Of a stretch of DNA of 64,000 nucleotides, positions 50,228-57,286 are shown piece after piece (positions within the stretch are counted from its first letter, which is position 1; every line of letters starts with the position of its first letter). The translations under genes and the position numbers were made by a program. Location: NCBI RefSeq assembly GCF_963669205.1, contig NZ_OY769915.1, positions 6,289,716-6,353,715 of the forward strand, given 5' to 3'. The stretch comes from an uncultured Roseibium sp. (GTDB lineage: Bacteria > Pseudomonadota > Alphaproteobacteria > Rhizobiales > Stappiaceae). The notes below the pieces were generated by a model that saw nothing but the letters and a program-made list of their open reading frames with translations, made no database searches and was not told the DNA's origin.

Positions 50228-51166
50228 TTGAGTCATTCCCTCAACACAGCGCGTGCCTTGCTCGAGGCAAAAAACTTTGATGGCGCCAGGAAGCTCGTAA
50301 ACAAGTTTCTCGAAGAAACACCAGATGACATCCGCTGTTGGACCATGCGAATTCAGATCGAGATGAAGGCAGGCTGTTACCAGGAAGCCCTGCGTATTTG
50401 CCGAAATGTTCTTCAGCAGCACCCAGACAACGCGGTTTTACGGGAACTGGAGTTTGACGCACTCGCATTCTTGCGGCGAAAGAGAGAGGCCAAGGTGGCC
50501 TTCGAGAAATTCAGGGCCGATTTCCCGAGCCAATACATCCGCCTTCGGAACATGCAGTTTTCACTGGATACGCTGGATGGAAACACACAAAAACTGAACC
50601 GGCAGCTAAACAAGTTCGAGCGCGATGACATCGGTTTGTCGGACAAGCGGAATCTTGGGGTGTTCTACCACAAGACACTCAACGTCTTTCGGGCGCAAAA
50701 ACTCATGGAGGATGTTCATCCGGAGTACCCGGACGATCTAGAGCTTAACAAAACACTCGCTCAGAACAGCCTGCTGCTCGGAAAACTGGCAACCGCCCGA
50801 AAATATGCAAGAACTGCGCTGCGACTGGCGCCTGGCGACAGGCACATGCGGACACTCATTTTCATCAGCTACGTCTATTATCTTCCGCAGTTTTATATTT
50901 TGAATGCTTCCATAATGCTCTTGAATCTTGTCGTGTGCTATTTTGGACTTGCAGTTGCCGCAATTTTCGGTTTTTTCGCAAGTACATACGCATTTAAAGC
51001 CGCTTCTTTGTTCGAAAGAATGACAAGCATAGTGCTGGATGCAGAAATATTTCACAGCATATATTTCTTCCTAACATTTTTACTTTCTTATTTTCTTGTT
51101 CAATATCCAAAGTATTTTAAATTTATTTATGAGACGACCAGAGAAGTAAGATTGAAGAGATACTGA
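50228..51166 (+). CDS. TPR-containing membrane protein
   Basis: The 312-residue protein starts at TTG 50228, preceded by GAGGTGAG from the end of the AAA gene. Its first 200 residues are helical repeats of TPR type (ARALLEAKNFDGARKLVNKFL, then EALRICRNVLQQHPDNA and ATARKYARTALRLAPGDRH). The C-terminal part holds hydrophobic helices (about 221-253 and 275-292), so the TPR region is probably in the cytosol with the protein anchored in the inner membrane. The 3' half of the gene is strikingly AT-rich. It probably tethers or presents substrates to the AAA ATPase, which is an inference from operon structure. Confidence 0.78.
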   Translation: MSHSLNTARALLEAKNFDGARKLVNKFLEETPDDIRCWTMRIQIEMKAGCYQEALRICRNVLQQHPDNAVLRELEFDALAFLRRKREAKVAFEKFRADFPSQYIRLRNMQFSLDTLDGNTQKLNRQLNKFERDDIGLSDKRNLGVFYHKTLNVFRAQKLMEDVHPEYPDDLELNKTLAQNSLLLGKLATARKYARTALRLAPGDRHMRTLIFISYVYYLPQFYILNASIMLLNLVVCYFGLAVAAIFGFFASTYAFKAASLFERMTSIVLDAEIFHSIYFFLTFLLSYFLVQYPKYFKFIYETTREVRLKRY

Positions 51167-51167
51167 C

Positions 51168-51737
51168 ATGAATCTGCTTCCAACTGGATGGCCGAACATC
51201 GACAGGCAAACAAGGATTGGCGTTGCTCCTTGGCTATTCTTTCTCGCGGCATGCGCAGCCTTAAACTACTGGATCGATCCGCTATACACGAGCTTCGACA
51301 GGACCGTCGACGGCCTGAAAACCAAAACAATTTATGCAAGGCAATCTGGAGGTGCCGTTTGTGCCGGCGAAATGGTGATGTTTCGTGGAACTGTTGAGCG
51401 TGGTCGCTTCATTCGCAAGGTGAATGCAGGAGGAGGCGAGGTTTTTTCGCTGACGCCGCAAGGGTACATGATTGGCGAGTTGGAAGCAGGAGCTGACGAA
51501 AGCTGGCTTAAGGCTGCCCACGAGCAATTCGGCGATACGCCTTCGCTGGTCGTGCCTGAAGATCATTTTCTGATTCTCAACTCGGAATTTGGTCGCGATT
51601 TGCGAAACAACGCGTGGGCCTTCGATGTTGTACCGCAGGCAAACATCCGCAATCGGGTCACCTACGTTCTCTTTTCCCGTGATGTGTCGAGCATTGGTTC
51701 CCGGGTGGGACCGGATCCTGCCGGCTGTCAAAGTTGA
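51168..51737 (+). CDS. Signal-peptidase-like (S26/TraF-type) membrane protein, probable pseudo-enzyme
   Basis: The 189-residue protein starts one base after the TPR gene stops. It has one N-terminal membrane helix (about 18-36) and an extracytoplasmic part with an S26-like order of motifs: AGEMVMFRG, RFIRKVNAGGGEVF (Lys84 at the general-base position) and VPEDHFLILNSEFGRDLRNNAWAFDVVP. The motif that should carry the catalytic serine (SMP-K-Y type) reads DGLKTKTIYA, with leucine in that position, so it may not cleave. The family assignment rests on motif order only and could be wrong. It completes the three-gene cassette. Confidence 0.6.
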   Translation: MNLLPTGWPNIDRQTRIGVAPWLFFLAACAALNYWIDPLYTSFDRTVDGLKTKTIYARQSGGAVCAGEMVMFRGTVERGRFIRKVNAGGGEVFSLTPQGYMIGELEAGADESWLKAAHEQFGDTPSLVVPEDHFLILNSEFGRDLRNNAWAFDVVPQANIRNRVTYVLFSRDVSSIGSRVGPDPAGCQS

Positions 51738-51804
51738 CCTTCAGTCAGCGCGCCGCTTGGAAACGCCGTGCATTCGAGCCACCTGCTGGCACCCGGCAGT
51801 TTTT

Positions 51805-52176
51805 TCAAACATCGTCCTTCGCCGCCGCCACCCTGAGCTGATGCAGGAGACCGGCGAGCGAGTCTTCCGACAGGACGTTGATCTTCAGGGCGAGCTGGTT
51901 GGCAAGTTCCGTGGCCTTGGGATGCATGCCGGCCGTGTCGATCGTGATCCGCGGGTCCGACAGTTCCGCCAGGCGCTGGATTTCTTCCGCTTCGTCCCAG
52001 ATGACGTTGAAATAGGTGATGATCCGTTGCACCAGAAACCAGGTCGGTTTGCCTCTCTTGCCGTGTTCGAGCGCGGAAAGATAAGCGCTGGAGACGGAAA
52101 GCGCTGCCGCCATTTCCTTCAGGGAGACGCCCCGCTTCGCCCTGAGTTCCCGAATTTTTGCCCCTAGCGGTGTCAC
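51805..52176 (-). CDS. XRE-family helix-turn-helix regulator
   Basis: A 123-residue protein begins at GTG 52176 (with GAAGG upstream) and carries a Xre/Cro HTH (LGAKIRELRAKRGVSLKEMAAALSVSSAYLSALEHGKRGKP, about 3-43), followed by a helical C-terminal region of unknown role. Its start is four bases from the Smr gene stop. It is the last gene of the Tim44-MltA-Smr cluster, with which it is often conserved in Rhizobiales; target genes are not known. Confidence 0.85.
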   Translation of the reverse strand: MTPLGAKIRELRAKRGVSLKEMAAALSVSSAYLSALEHGKRGKPTWFLVQRIITYFNVIWDEAEEIQRLAELSDPRITIDTAGMHPKATELANQLALKINVLSEDSLAGLLHQLRVAAAKDDV

Positions 52177-52180
52177 GGTC

Positions 52181-52750
52181 CTACCTTCTTTTTCGTATCC
52201 GGACGTAGAGCGCCCCTGCTCCACCGTGGCTCGCATGGGCCTCCTCGTAACCCAGGACCACCGAACGCATATCCGGCATGGCAAGCCATTGGGGTACCAT
52301 TCTGCGTAAAATCCCGCGTTCGTCCATATAGGCCTGTCCCGGCCCCCCGCCTTTGCCGGTAATGACCAACACAACTTTGTGACTTCGGGCCTGCGCCTGG
52401 TAGAGAAATCCGCGTAGCCGGTCATGGGCCTGGAATTGCGTCAGGCCGTGAAGGTCGATCCGGGCATCGATGGCCCGGACGCCCCGGACGATCTTCCGGC
52501 GGTACCGGGTCTCCAGCTGGTGTAGCGGCAGCAGGTCGGGTGCTTTCTTTTCCGGCGTGGGAGCCTTGATGGCTGTTGATGTGCGGGGCGTTTTCACCGC
52601 GGCGCGCGGCTTGTCTGCCTTCGCGCTTTCAATTTCATCCTGAAGGATCCTGACCCGCTCCGGATCAAGCGGTGTGAGCGTCTTGGCGACCTTGCCCCAG
52701 AGTTCCCGGTCTTCAGGTGACAGGCTGCCCTTTTTCCCCCGCTTCGTCAT
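52181..52750 (-). CDS. Smr-domain protein
   Basis: The 189-residue protein has a basic N-terminal linker with a Pro/Lys/Ala/Thr-rich stretch and a C-terminal Smr domain: the IDLHGLTQFQAHDRL motif (near 98-112) and the VVLVITGKGGG motif (near 127-137). Smr domains nick nucleic acids or cleave RNA. It is positioned between mltA and the XRE regulator, three bases after mltA stops, so it belongs to the same operon. Its target is not known. The start at 52750 (MTKRGKKGSLSPEDRELW) agrees with family members. Confidence 0.9.
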   Translation of the reverse strand: MTKRGKKGSLSPEDRELWGKVAKTLTPLDPERVRILQDEIESAKADKPRAAVKTPRTSTAIKAPTPEKKAPDLLPLHQLETRYRRKIVRGVRAIDARIDLHGLTQFQAHDRLRGFLYQAQARSHKVVLVITGKGGGPGQAYMDERGILRRMVPQWLAMPDMRSVVLGYEEAHASHGGAGALYVRIRKRR

Positions 52751-52753
52751 CGC

Positions 52754-53980
52754 TCAGTCCGTGACCGCGTCTGCGCCGGGATGAACCGGATCCGGAACGA
52801 GAACGGTGAAAGTCGCCCTGTGACGAATATCCCCGGCAATCCTGCCCGCGATGTCACCGGAACCTGCAAAGATATCGCCGCGCGCGCGTCCCCTGATGGC
52901 CGAGCCTGTATCATCGGCGATCATCAGCCGCGCAAATGTCTGGCCGTTCTTGTCCGGGTCCTTGAAGCCGGCTTCGACGAAGACAAAGGCGCCGTAGGGA
53001 AGATGTGCCGGATCGATCGCCAGGCTGCGGCCGGCAACCAGCGGCAGGCCGGCCGCGCCGACAGGGCCGTCGTCCGGTCCGGCCTCGAGAACTTCGCGAA
53101 AGAAGATATACGACCGGTTTTCGTGGAAAAGCGCATCGCGCCTCTCCGGGTTGCGGGCCAGCCAGGATTTGAGGCCGGCCATCGTGAAGTCTTCAGGGGT
53201 CCCCTCGCCGCGTTCGACGAGGAGCCGCCCGATGCCCGTATAGGGATGCCCCGTTTTGCCGGCATACCCGACGCGCATCACGCTGCCGTCTGTCAGGCGC
53301 AATCGCGCCGACCCCTGCACGTGAATGAAATAGGCGTCGACCGGGTCGGCGAGCCAGACCAGTTCCAGATTTTCAGTGTCCAGTGCGCCCGCCATGATCG
53401 AGGCCCTGTCCGGCATTTCCGAAAGACCCTTGTCCGTGCGGCGCCCGTGGCTGAGGTCCGTCGGCCATTCCGTCGGCCTGTTCTCCGTTGTGACCGCCTC
53501 AAGGCCGTCCGGTTTGCGGTGAAGCGGGACGGAAAAGTCGTCCGTGCGGATGCGGGAGGCGGTGACTTCCGGTTCGAAATACCCGGTCACGAAACCCGGT
53601 TCGGTGATCCGGTAAGCGGTAAAACGGGTCTCGAAGAACTGCCGTGCACCGGCTGGCGTCGCCATGTCCGGCCCCGCCACAACATTGCAGAGCGCGGTCA
53701 AGTTTGCGGGATCATGGCCGGGGAGGCCGGTTGCGCCAAAGGAAACGGAATTGCCGCAAAACCGCTGGAATGCGGCGAGTGCCGTGTGCTGGTGGTCCTC
53801 TTCCCAGCCCGCCAGGTCACGGAAATCGACTTTCTCGAAATGGTCGGGCAGCTCCGGGCTTTGCGGCGTTGCCATGGCGGCTCCTGCAAAGAAAAGCGGC
53901 GCGGCCAGAGCCGCGCCTCTCAAATGGATGGAAAACCGGCCAGGAACGCTGTTCCTCGCCCACCGGACCGTTCGCGTCAT
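52754..53980 (-). CDS. mltA: Murein lytic transglycosylase MltA
   Basis: MltA cleaves glycan strands to 1,6-anhydromuropeptides. The 408-residue protein has a signal peptide (about 1-38, ending AGAAMA-TPQ) and no lipobox cysteine, so it is soluble in the periplasm, unlike the E. coli lipoprotein. It carries the MltA domain (GYFEPEVTASR, YFIHVQGSARLRL) and the 3D domain with the catalytic Asp in MIADDTGSAIRGRARGDIF. ATG 53980 stands two bases after the upstream stop; the GTG at 53986 that overlaps it is an alternative. Confidence 0.94.
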   Translation of the reverse strand: MTRTVRWARNSVPGRFSIHLRGAALAAPLFFAGAAMATPQSPELPDHFEKVDFRDLAGWEEDHQHTALAAFQRFCGNSVSFGATGLPGHDPANLTALCNVVAGPDMATPAGARQFFETRFTAYRITEPGFVTGYFEPEVTASRIRTDDFSVPLHRKPDGLEAVTTENRPTEWPTDLSHGRRTDKGLSEMPDRASIMAGALDTENLELVWLADPVDAYFIHVQGSARLRLTDGSVMRVGYAGKTGHPYTGIGRLLVERGEGTPEDFTMAGLKSWLARNPERRDALFHENRSYIFFREVLEAGPDDGPVGAAGLPLVAGRSLAIDPAHLPYGAFVFVEAGFKDPDKNGQTFARLMIADDTGSAIRGRARGDIFAGSGDIAGRIAGDIRHRATFTVLVPDPVHPGADAVTD

Positions 53981-53982
53981 CG

Positions 53983-54705
53983 TCACTCGGCGGATTCGGT
54001 CGCTACCAGTTTCCAGTTCGGATCGCGGGAATTGGTGTCGCGCGCGAATGTCCAGATATCCACCACTTCGGTGACTTTGGCCGGATCGCCGTCCACCACT
54101 TCGCCTGCCTTGTCGCGCGTCGCGGAAATCAGCTGGCTGTGGATCTTCACCGTCACCTGGGCGATCGAACCCTTCAGGGCCGCCTCGACGATTTCCGCCT
54201 TGTCGATGCCGACAAAGGTCGACTCGATCGTTTCGCCGCGTTTTTCCCGATCTTCGATCGCGCTCAAGAAACCGTCGAAGACTTCAGGGGACAGGAGGTT
54301 TTTCAGGGCTTTCTTGTCGCCGTCGGCGAAAGCCATCACGATCATCTCGTAGGCCGCGCGGGCACCGCCCAGGAACTCGACGGGTTCGAAACTGCGGTCG
54401 ACCGACAGGATCTGCTTCAGCGCGCTGTTGAGGGCCGAGCCTTCCGGAGCGACCTTGTCGATCACCACATCGCCGCCCTGGGGCTGTTCCGCCATCATGT
54501 CGGCGGGCTGGTCACCCTGGTTCGGCAGCGGAATGACATTGTCCTGGCCGTTCGGCTGATCGTTCGTCTGTTCCGGCTTGGAATAAGGGTCGAAAGGCGG
54601 CCGCTCATTGCCGGTGCGTTTGCCGAGAACGGATCTCAGTCTGAACAGAATAAAAACCGCAAGTCCCATGAGGACGAGATTGAGTGGGTCGAAAATTTCA
54701 TTCAT
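53983..54705 (-). CDS. Tim44-domain inner membrane protein
   Basis: The 240-residue protein has one N-terminal membrane helix (about 9-25), a Pro/Gln/Asn-rich linker (about 35-80), and a C-terminal Tim44-like domain (about 95-235, FLGGARAAYEMIVMAFADGDKKALKNLLSPEVFDGF). In alphaproteobacteria this protein (TimA) is the ancestor of the mitochondrial Tim44 import motor subunit. It is divergent from fxsA and is followed by mltA with overlapping ends, so translation is probably coupled. Confidence 0.92.
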   Translation of the reverse strand: MNEIFDPLNLVLMGLAVFILFRLRSVLGKRTGNERPPFDPYSKPEQTNDQPNGQDNVIPLPNQGDQPADMMAEQPQGGDVVIDKVAPEGSALNSALKQILSVDRSFEPVEFLGGARAAYEMIVMAFADGDKKALKNLLSPEVFDGFLSAIEDREKRGETIESTFVGIDKAEIVEAALKGSIAQVTVKIHSQLISATRDKAGEVVDGDPAKVTEVVDIWTFARDTNSRDPNWKLVATESAE

Positions 54706-54943
54706 CTTACGTTCCGGCTACCCTTTGGAGGCATTTGAAGCCGCCTCTTGCATGTTCAGCTGAAAGCCGCCTGCTCTCGATATCTGTTACCACCTTATTT
54801 AGGGGGCTCTTGAACCAGCATCCAGACCCGAGGGCAAGACTGAAAATTCTGCAATGGTTATCTTTCCTGCGCGCGCCTGCTCGCATTTCTGTGATCGAAT
54901 GTCTAGATTGCCTTAAAATAACTTATCAGACGATGGAGGTCCC

Positions 54944-55465
54944 GTGGGACTTTATATCATTGCCGCGCTCATTTTGCTGCCCCTGATTGAAATTGCGGTT
55001 TTCATCTGGATCGGCGGACTGATCGGCGTGTTGCCGACCATTCTCCTGACGGTCATAACGGCCATGGCAGGCACGATCATGCTGCGTCAGCAGGGCCTGT
55101 CGCTGCTCATGCGCATGCAGAGCGAGCTGGATGCCGGCCGCGCGCCGGGCAACGAGGTCATGCAGGGCGCGATGATCGTTTTGGCGAGCATTCTCCTGCT
55201 GATTCCCGGGTTCGTGACCGATGCGATCGGACTTCTCCTGTTCATACCGCCTGTCCGCTCGGCGCTGGCAAATTTCATTGTGTCCCGGTCGAACGTGGTG
55301 ATCGTGCAGGGCGGTGCGGCACAGGGCCGGCGCGACGAGCATGTTGTCGATCTCGACCAGGGCGACTGGCAGGAGAAGGAAGATCCGGGCGATGACGCAG
55401 GGTCCGGCAACGGTCAGCCGAAGATCAGCCCGTGGCGCGAGGGACCGGACGACGCAAAGTCCTGA
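54944..55465 (+). CDS. fxsA: FxsA-family membrane protein
   Basis: FxsA is a small inner membrane protein first seen as a suppressor of F exclusion of phage T7. The 173-residue protein has three or four membrane helices (about 3-22, 24-43, 78-103), the family motif VTAMAGTIMLRQQGLS, ARAPGNEVMQGAM-like segment and a Gly/Asp-rich hydrophilic tail. GTG 54944 follows GGAGG at five bases. It is divergent from the Tim44-domain gene, as in other Rhizobiales. Confidence 0.92.
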   Translation: MGLYIIAALILLPLIEIAVFIWIGGLIGVLPTILLTVITAMAGTIMLRQQGLSLLMRMQSELDAGRAPGNEVMQGAMIVLASILLLIPGFVTDAIGLLLFIPPVRSALANFIVSRSNVVIVQGGAAQGRRDEHVVDLDQGDWQEKEDPGDDAGSGNGQPKISPWREGPDDAKS

Positions 55466-55478
55466 CGCGGAAACGCCT

Positions 55479-55505
55479 GGGTCACTAAAAGCCGGGTCAC
55501 TAAAA
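55479..55505. repeat. 12-base direct repeat, 15-base period
   Basis: gggtcactaaaa occurs at 55479-55490 and 55494-55505, three bases apart, in the fxsA-acyltransferase gap. It could be a regulatory site or a slippage duplication. Confidence 0.5.
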
Positions 55506-55599
55506 CGTGACATAGGCTGTATGCGTAATATTTACCAGTTGAGGTTACGCCTGATCTTCTGTTTGCGGTGACAACCGCCTGGAACGGAAGGTGCAAACC

Positions 55600-56631
55600 A
55601 TGAGATCCGCGCGCGTCGACTGGGTCGATACGGCCAAGGGCATCTGCATCATCTTCGTCGTGATGATGCATTCGGTACTCGGTGTTGAAGCCGCCGCCGG
55701 CGAGAACGGCTGGATGCATGCCGTCGTCGCCTTTGCCGCGCCGTTCCGCATGCCGGATTTCTTCCTGATATCGGGTCTTTTCCTCGCCAACGTGATCACG
55801 CGCGACTGGAAACTCTATCTGGACCGCAAGGTCGTCCACTTTGCCTACTTCTACGTGCTCTGGATGACGATCCAGTTTGCCGTGAAGGCACCGGTTTTCG
55901 TGGGCGACATGGGCACGGCGGGAGCATTGGAGTTCTATTTTCTGAGCTTCATCCAGCCCTTCGGCACCCTGTGGTTCATCTACATGCTGCCGGTCTTCTT
56001 CGTCGTCTGCAAACTCGCGCATGACTACCGCGTGCCCTGGCAGGTGATGCTTGGCATTGGCGCACTCCTGCAGATCGCACCGATCCATACCGGCTTGCTT
56101 TTGGTCGACGAATTCGCCTCCCGCTTCGTCTATTTCTACGCCGGGTACATTTTCGCGCCGCAAATCTTCCAGCTGGCCGACTGGGCGCGCGAGCGTATCG
56201 GCGTGAGCGCCGCCTATCTCATCGGCTGGAGCATCCTGAATGGCGGCCTGGTCTATCTCGGCTGGGCGCATCTGCCGCTGATTGCGCTGGCACTGGGGGC
56301 TGCGGGCGCCGGCGCCATCATCCTGACCAGCGCGCTGATCGTGAAGATGGGCCGCCTGACCTTCCTGCGCCATTTCGGCGAGAACTCCATCGTCATCTAC
56401 CTGGCGTTCTTTTTTCCGATGGGCGTGACCCGCGTCATCCTCCTGAAGCTCGGCTTCCTCGATATCGGCACGACATCGCTGATCGTCACCATTGTCGCCT
56501 GCGTCAGCCCGATGATCCTCTACTGGATCATCGCGAAAACCAATCTCGGCTGGTTCCTGTTCAAGCGGCCGGAGTGGGCCTATCTCGGCGGCACCTTCGG
56601 CCGGAAGCGGGCACCGCAAGCGGCGGAGTGA
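55600..56631 (+). CDS. Acyltransferase 3 family membrane protein
   Basis: This 343-residue protein has about ten membrane helices with the acyltransferase-3 start (RVDWVDTAKGICIIFVVMMH, with the conserved histidine) and the arginine motif FRMPDFFLISG. Such proteins O-acylate sugars on LPS, exopolysaccharides or peptidoglycan, or use succinyl groups; no substrate can be told. The ATG at 55600 has GGAACGGAAGG in front; an in-frame GTG at 55591 is the alternative. Confidence 0.9.
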   Translation: MRSARVDWVDTAKGICIIFVVMMHSVLGVEAAAGENGWMHAVVAFAAPFRMPDFFLISGLFLANVITRDWKLYLDRKVVHFAYFYVLWMTIQFAVKAPVFVGDMGTAGALEFYFLSFIQPFGTLWFIYMLPVFFVVCKLAHDYRVPWQVMLGIGALLQIAPIHTGLLLVDEFASRFVYFYAGYIFAPQIFQLADWARERIGVSAAYLIGWSILNGGLVYLGWAHLPLIALALGAAGAGAIILTSALIVKMGRLTFLRHFGENSIVIYLAFFFPMGVTRVILLKLGFLDIGTTSLIVTIVACVSPMILYWIIAKTNLGWFLFKRPEWAYLGGTFGRKRAPQAAE

Positions 56632-56744
56632 CAAAACGGGCGAGATGCATCCAGGGACTTTTCTGGAATTCATTAAACGGATAGGGTTCGCAGCCTCGGG
56701 AAACTTGGGTTTCCCGCCCCACCCTTGGTCGGATAATCAGAAAA

Positions 56745-57212
56745 ATGAACGATATCGAAGCCAGCCTGGCACGTTTGGGAATCGTGCTGCCGCCAGCCCC
56801 TTCTGCGCTTGGCAACTTTGCACCATATCTGATTGATGGTTCTTTGCTTTACCTTTCTGGGCAGATTTCGGCAGACTTGCAAGGCAAGCCAATTACCGGA
56901 AAAATAGGCAGCGAGCAAAGCGTGGAGCACGGGTACGAAGCGGCTCGCACCTGCGCCATCAACTTGCTGGCGCGCGCAAAGGCGGCCCTCGGAGATCTCG
57001 GGCGCATAGAAAGGCTCATCAAGCTGGGTGCATTTGTGAATGCGGTGCCCGACTTTGCTCAGCATCCGAAAGTCGTCAACGGTGCCTCGGATCTGATGAC
57101 CGAAGTCTTGGGACGTGAAAAGGCAAATCACGTTCGCTTTGCAGTTGGTAGCAGCAGCCTGCCGTCCAATGCTAGCGTGGAAGTTGAAGCCGTCTTCCGG
57201 CTTCGAGAATAG
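56745..57212 (+). CDS. RidA/YjgF-family protein
   Basis: The 155-residue protein begins with DIEASLARLGIVLPPAPSALGNFAPY, contains LYLSGQISAD and FVNAVPDFAQHPKVVNGASDLM, and ends with VEVEAVF. The family includes deaminases of reactive enamine/imine intermediates and many of unknown function. This shape (about 150 residues with a conserved LGIxLPxxxxPxxNF start) is the YjgF-like group often linked to amino-acid biosynthesis. It stands between the acyltransferase and polA as a single gene; its GC content is lower than that of polA. Confidence 0.85.
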   Translation: MNDIEASLARLGIVLPPAPSALGNFAPYLIDGSLLYLSGQISADLQGKPITGKIGSEQSVEHGYEAARTCAINLLARAKAALGDLGRIERLIKLGAFVNAVPDFAQHPKVVNGASDLMTEVLGREKANHVRFAVGSSSLPSNASVEVEAVFRLRE

Positions 57213-57286
57213 GCGCCAAAGCGCAATCGGAAATTAGGTCCCGAAGGGCGGTAATTTACTTCTTCCCTCATCGCCCTACTCGGGGC

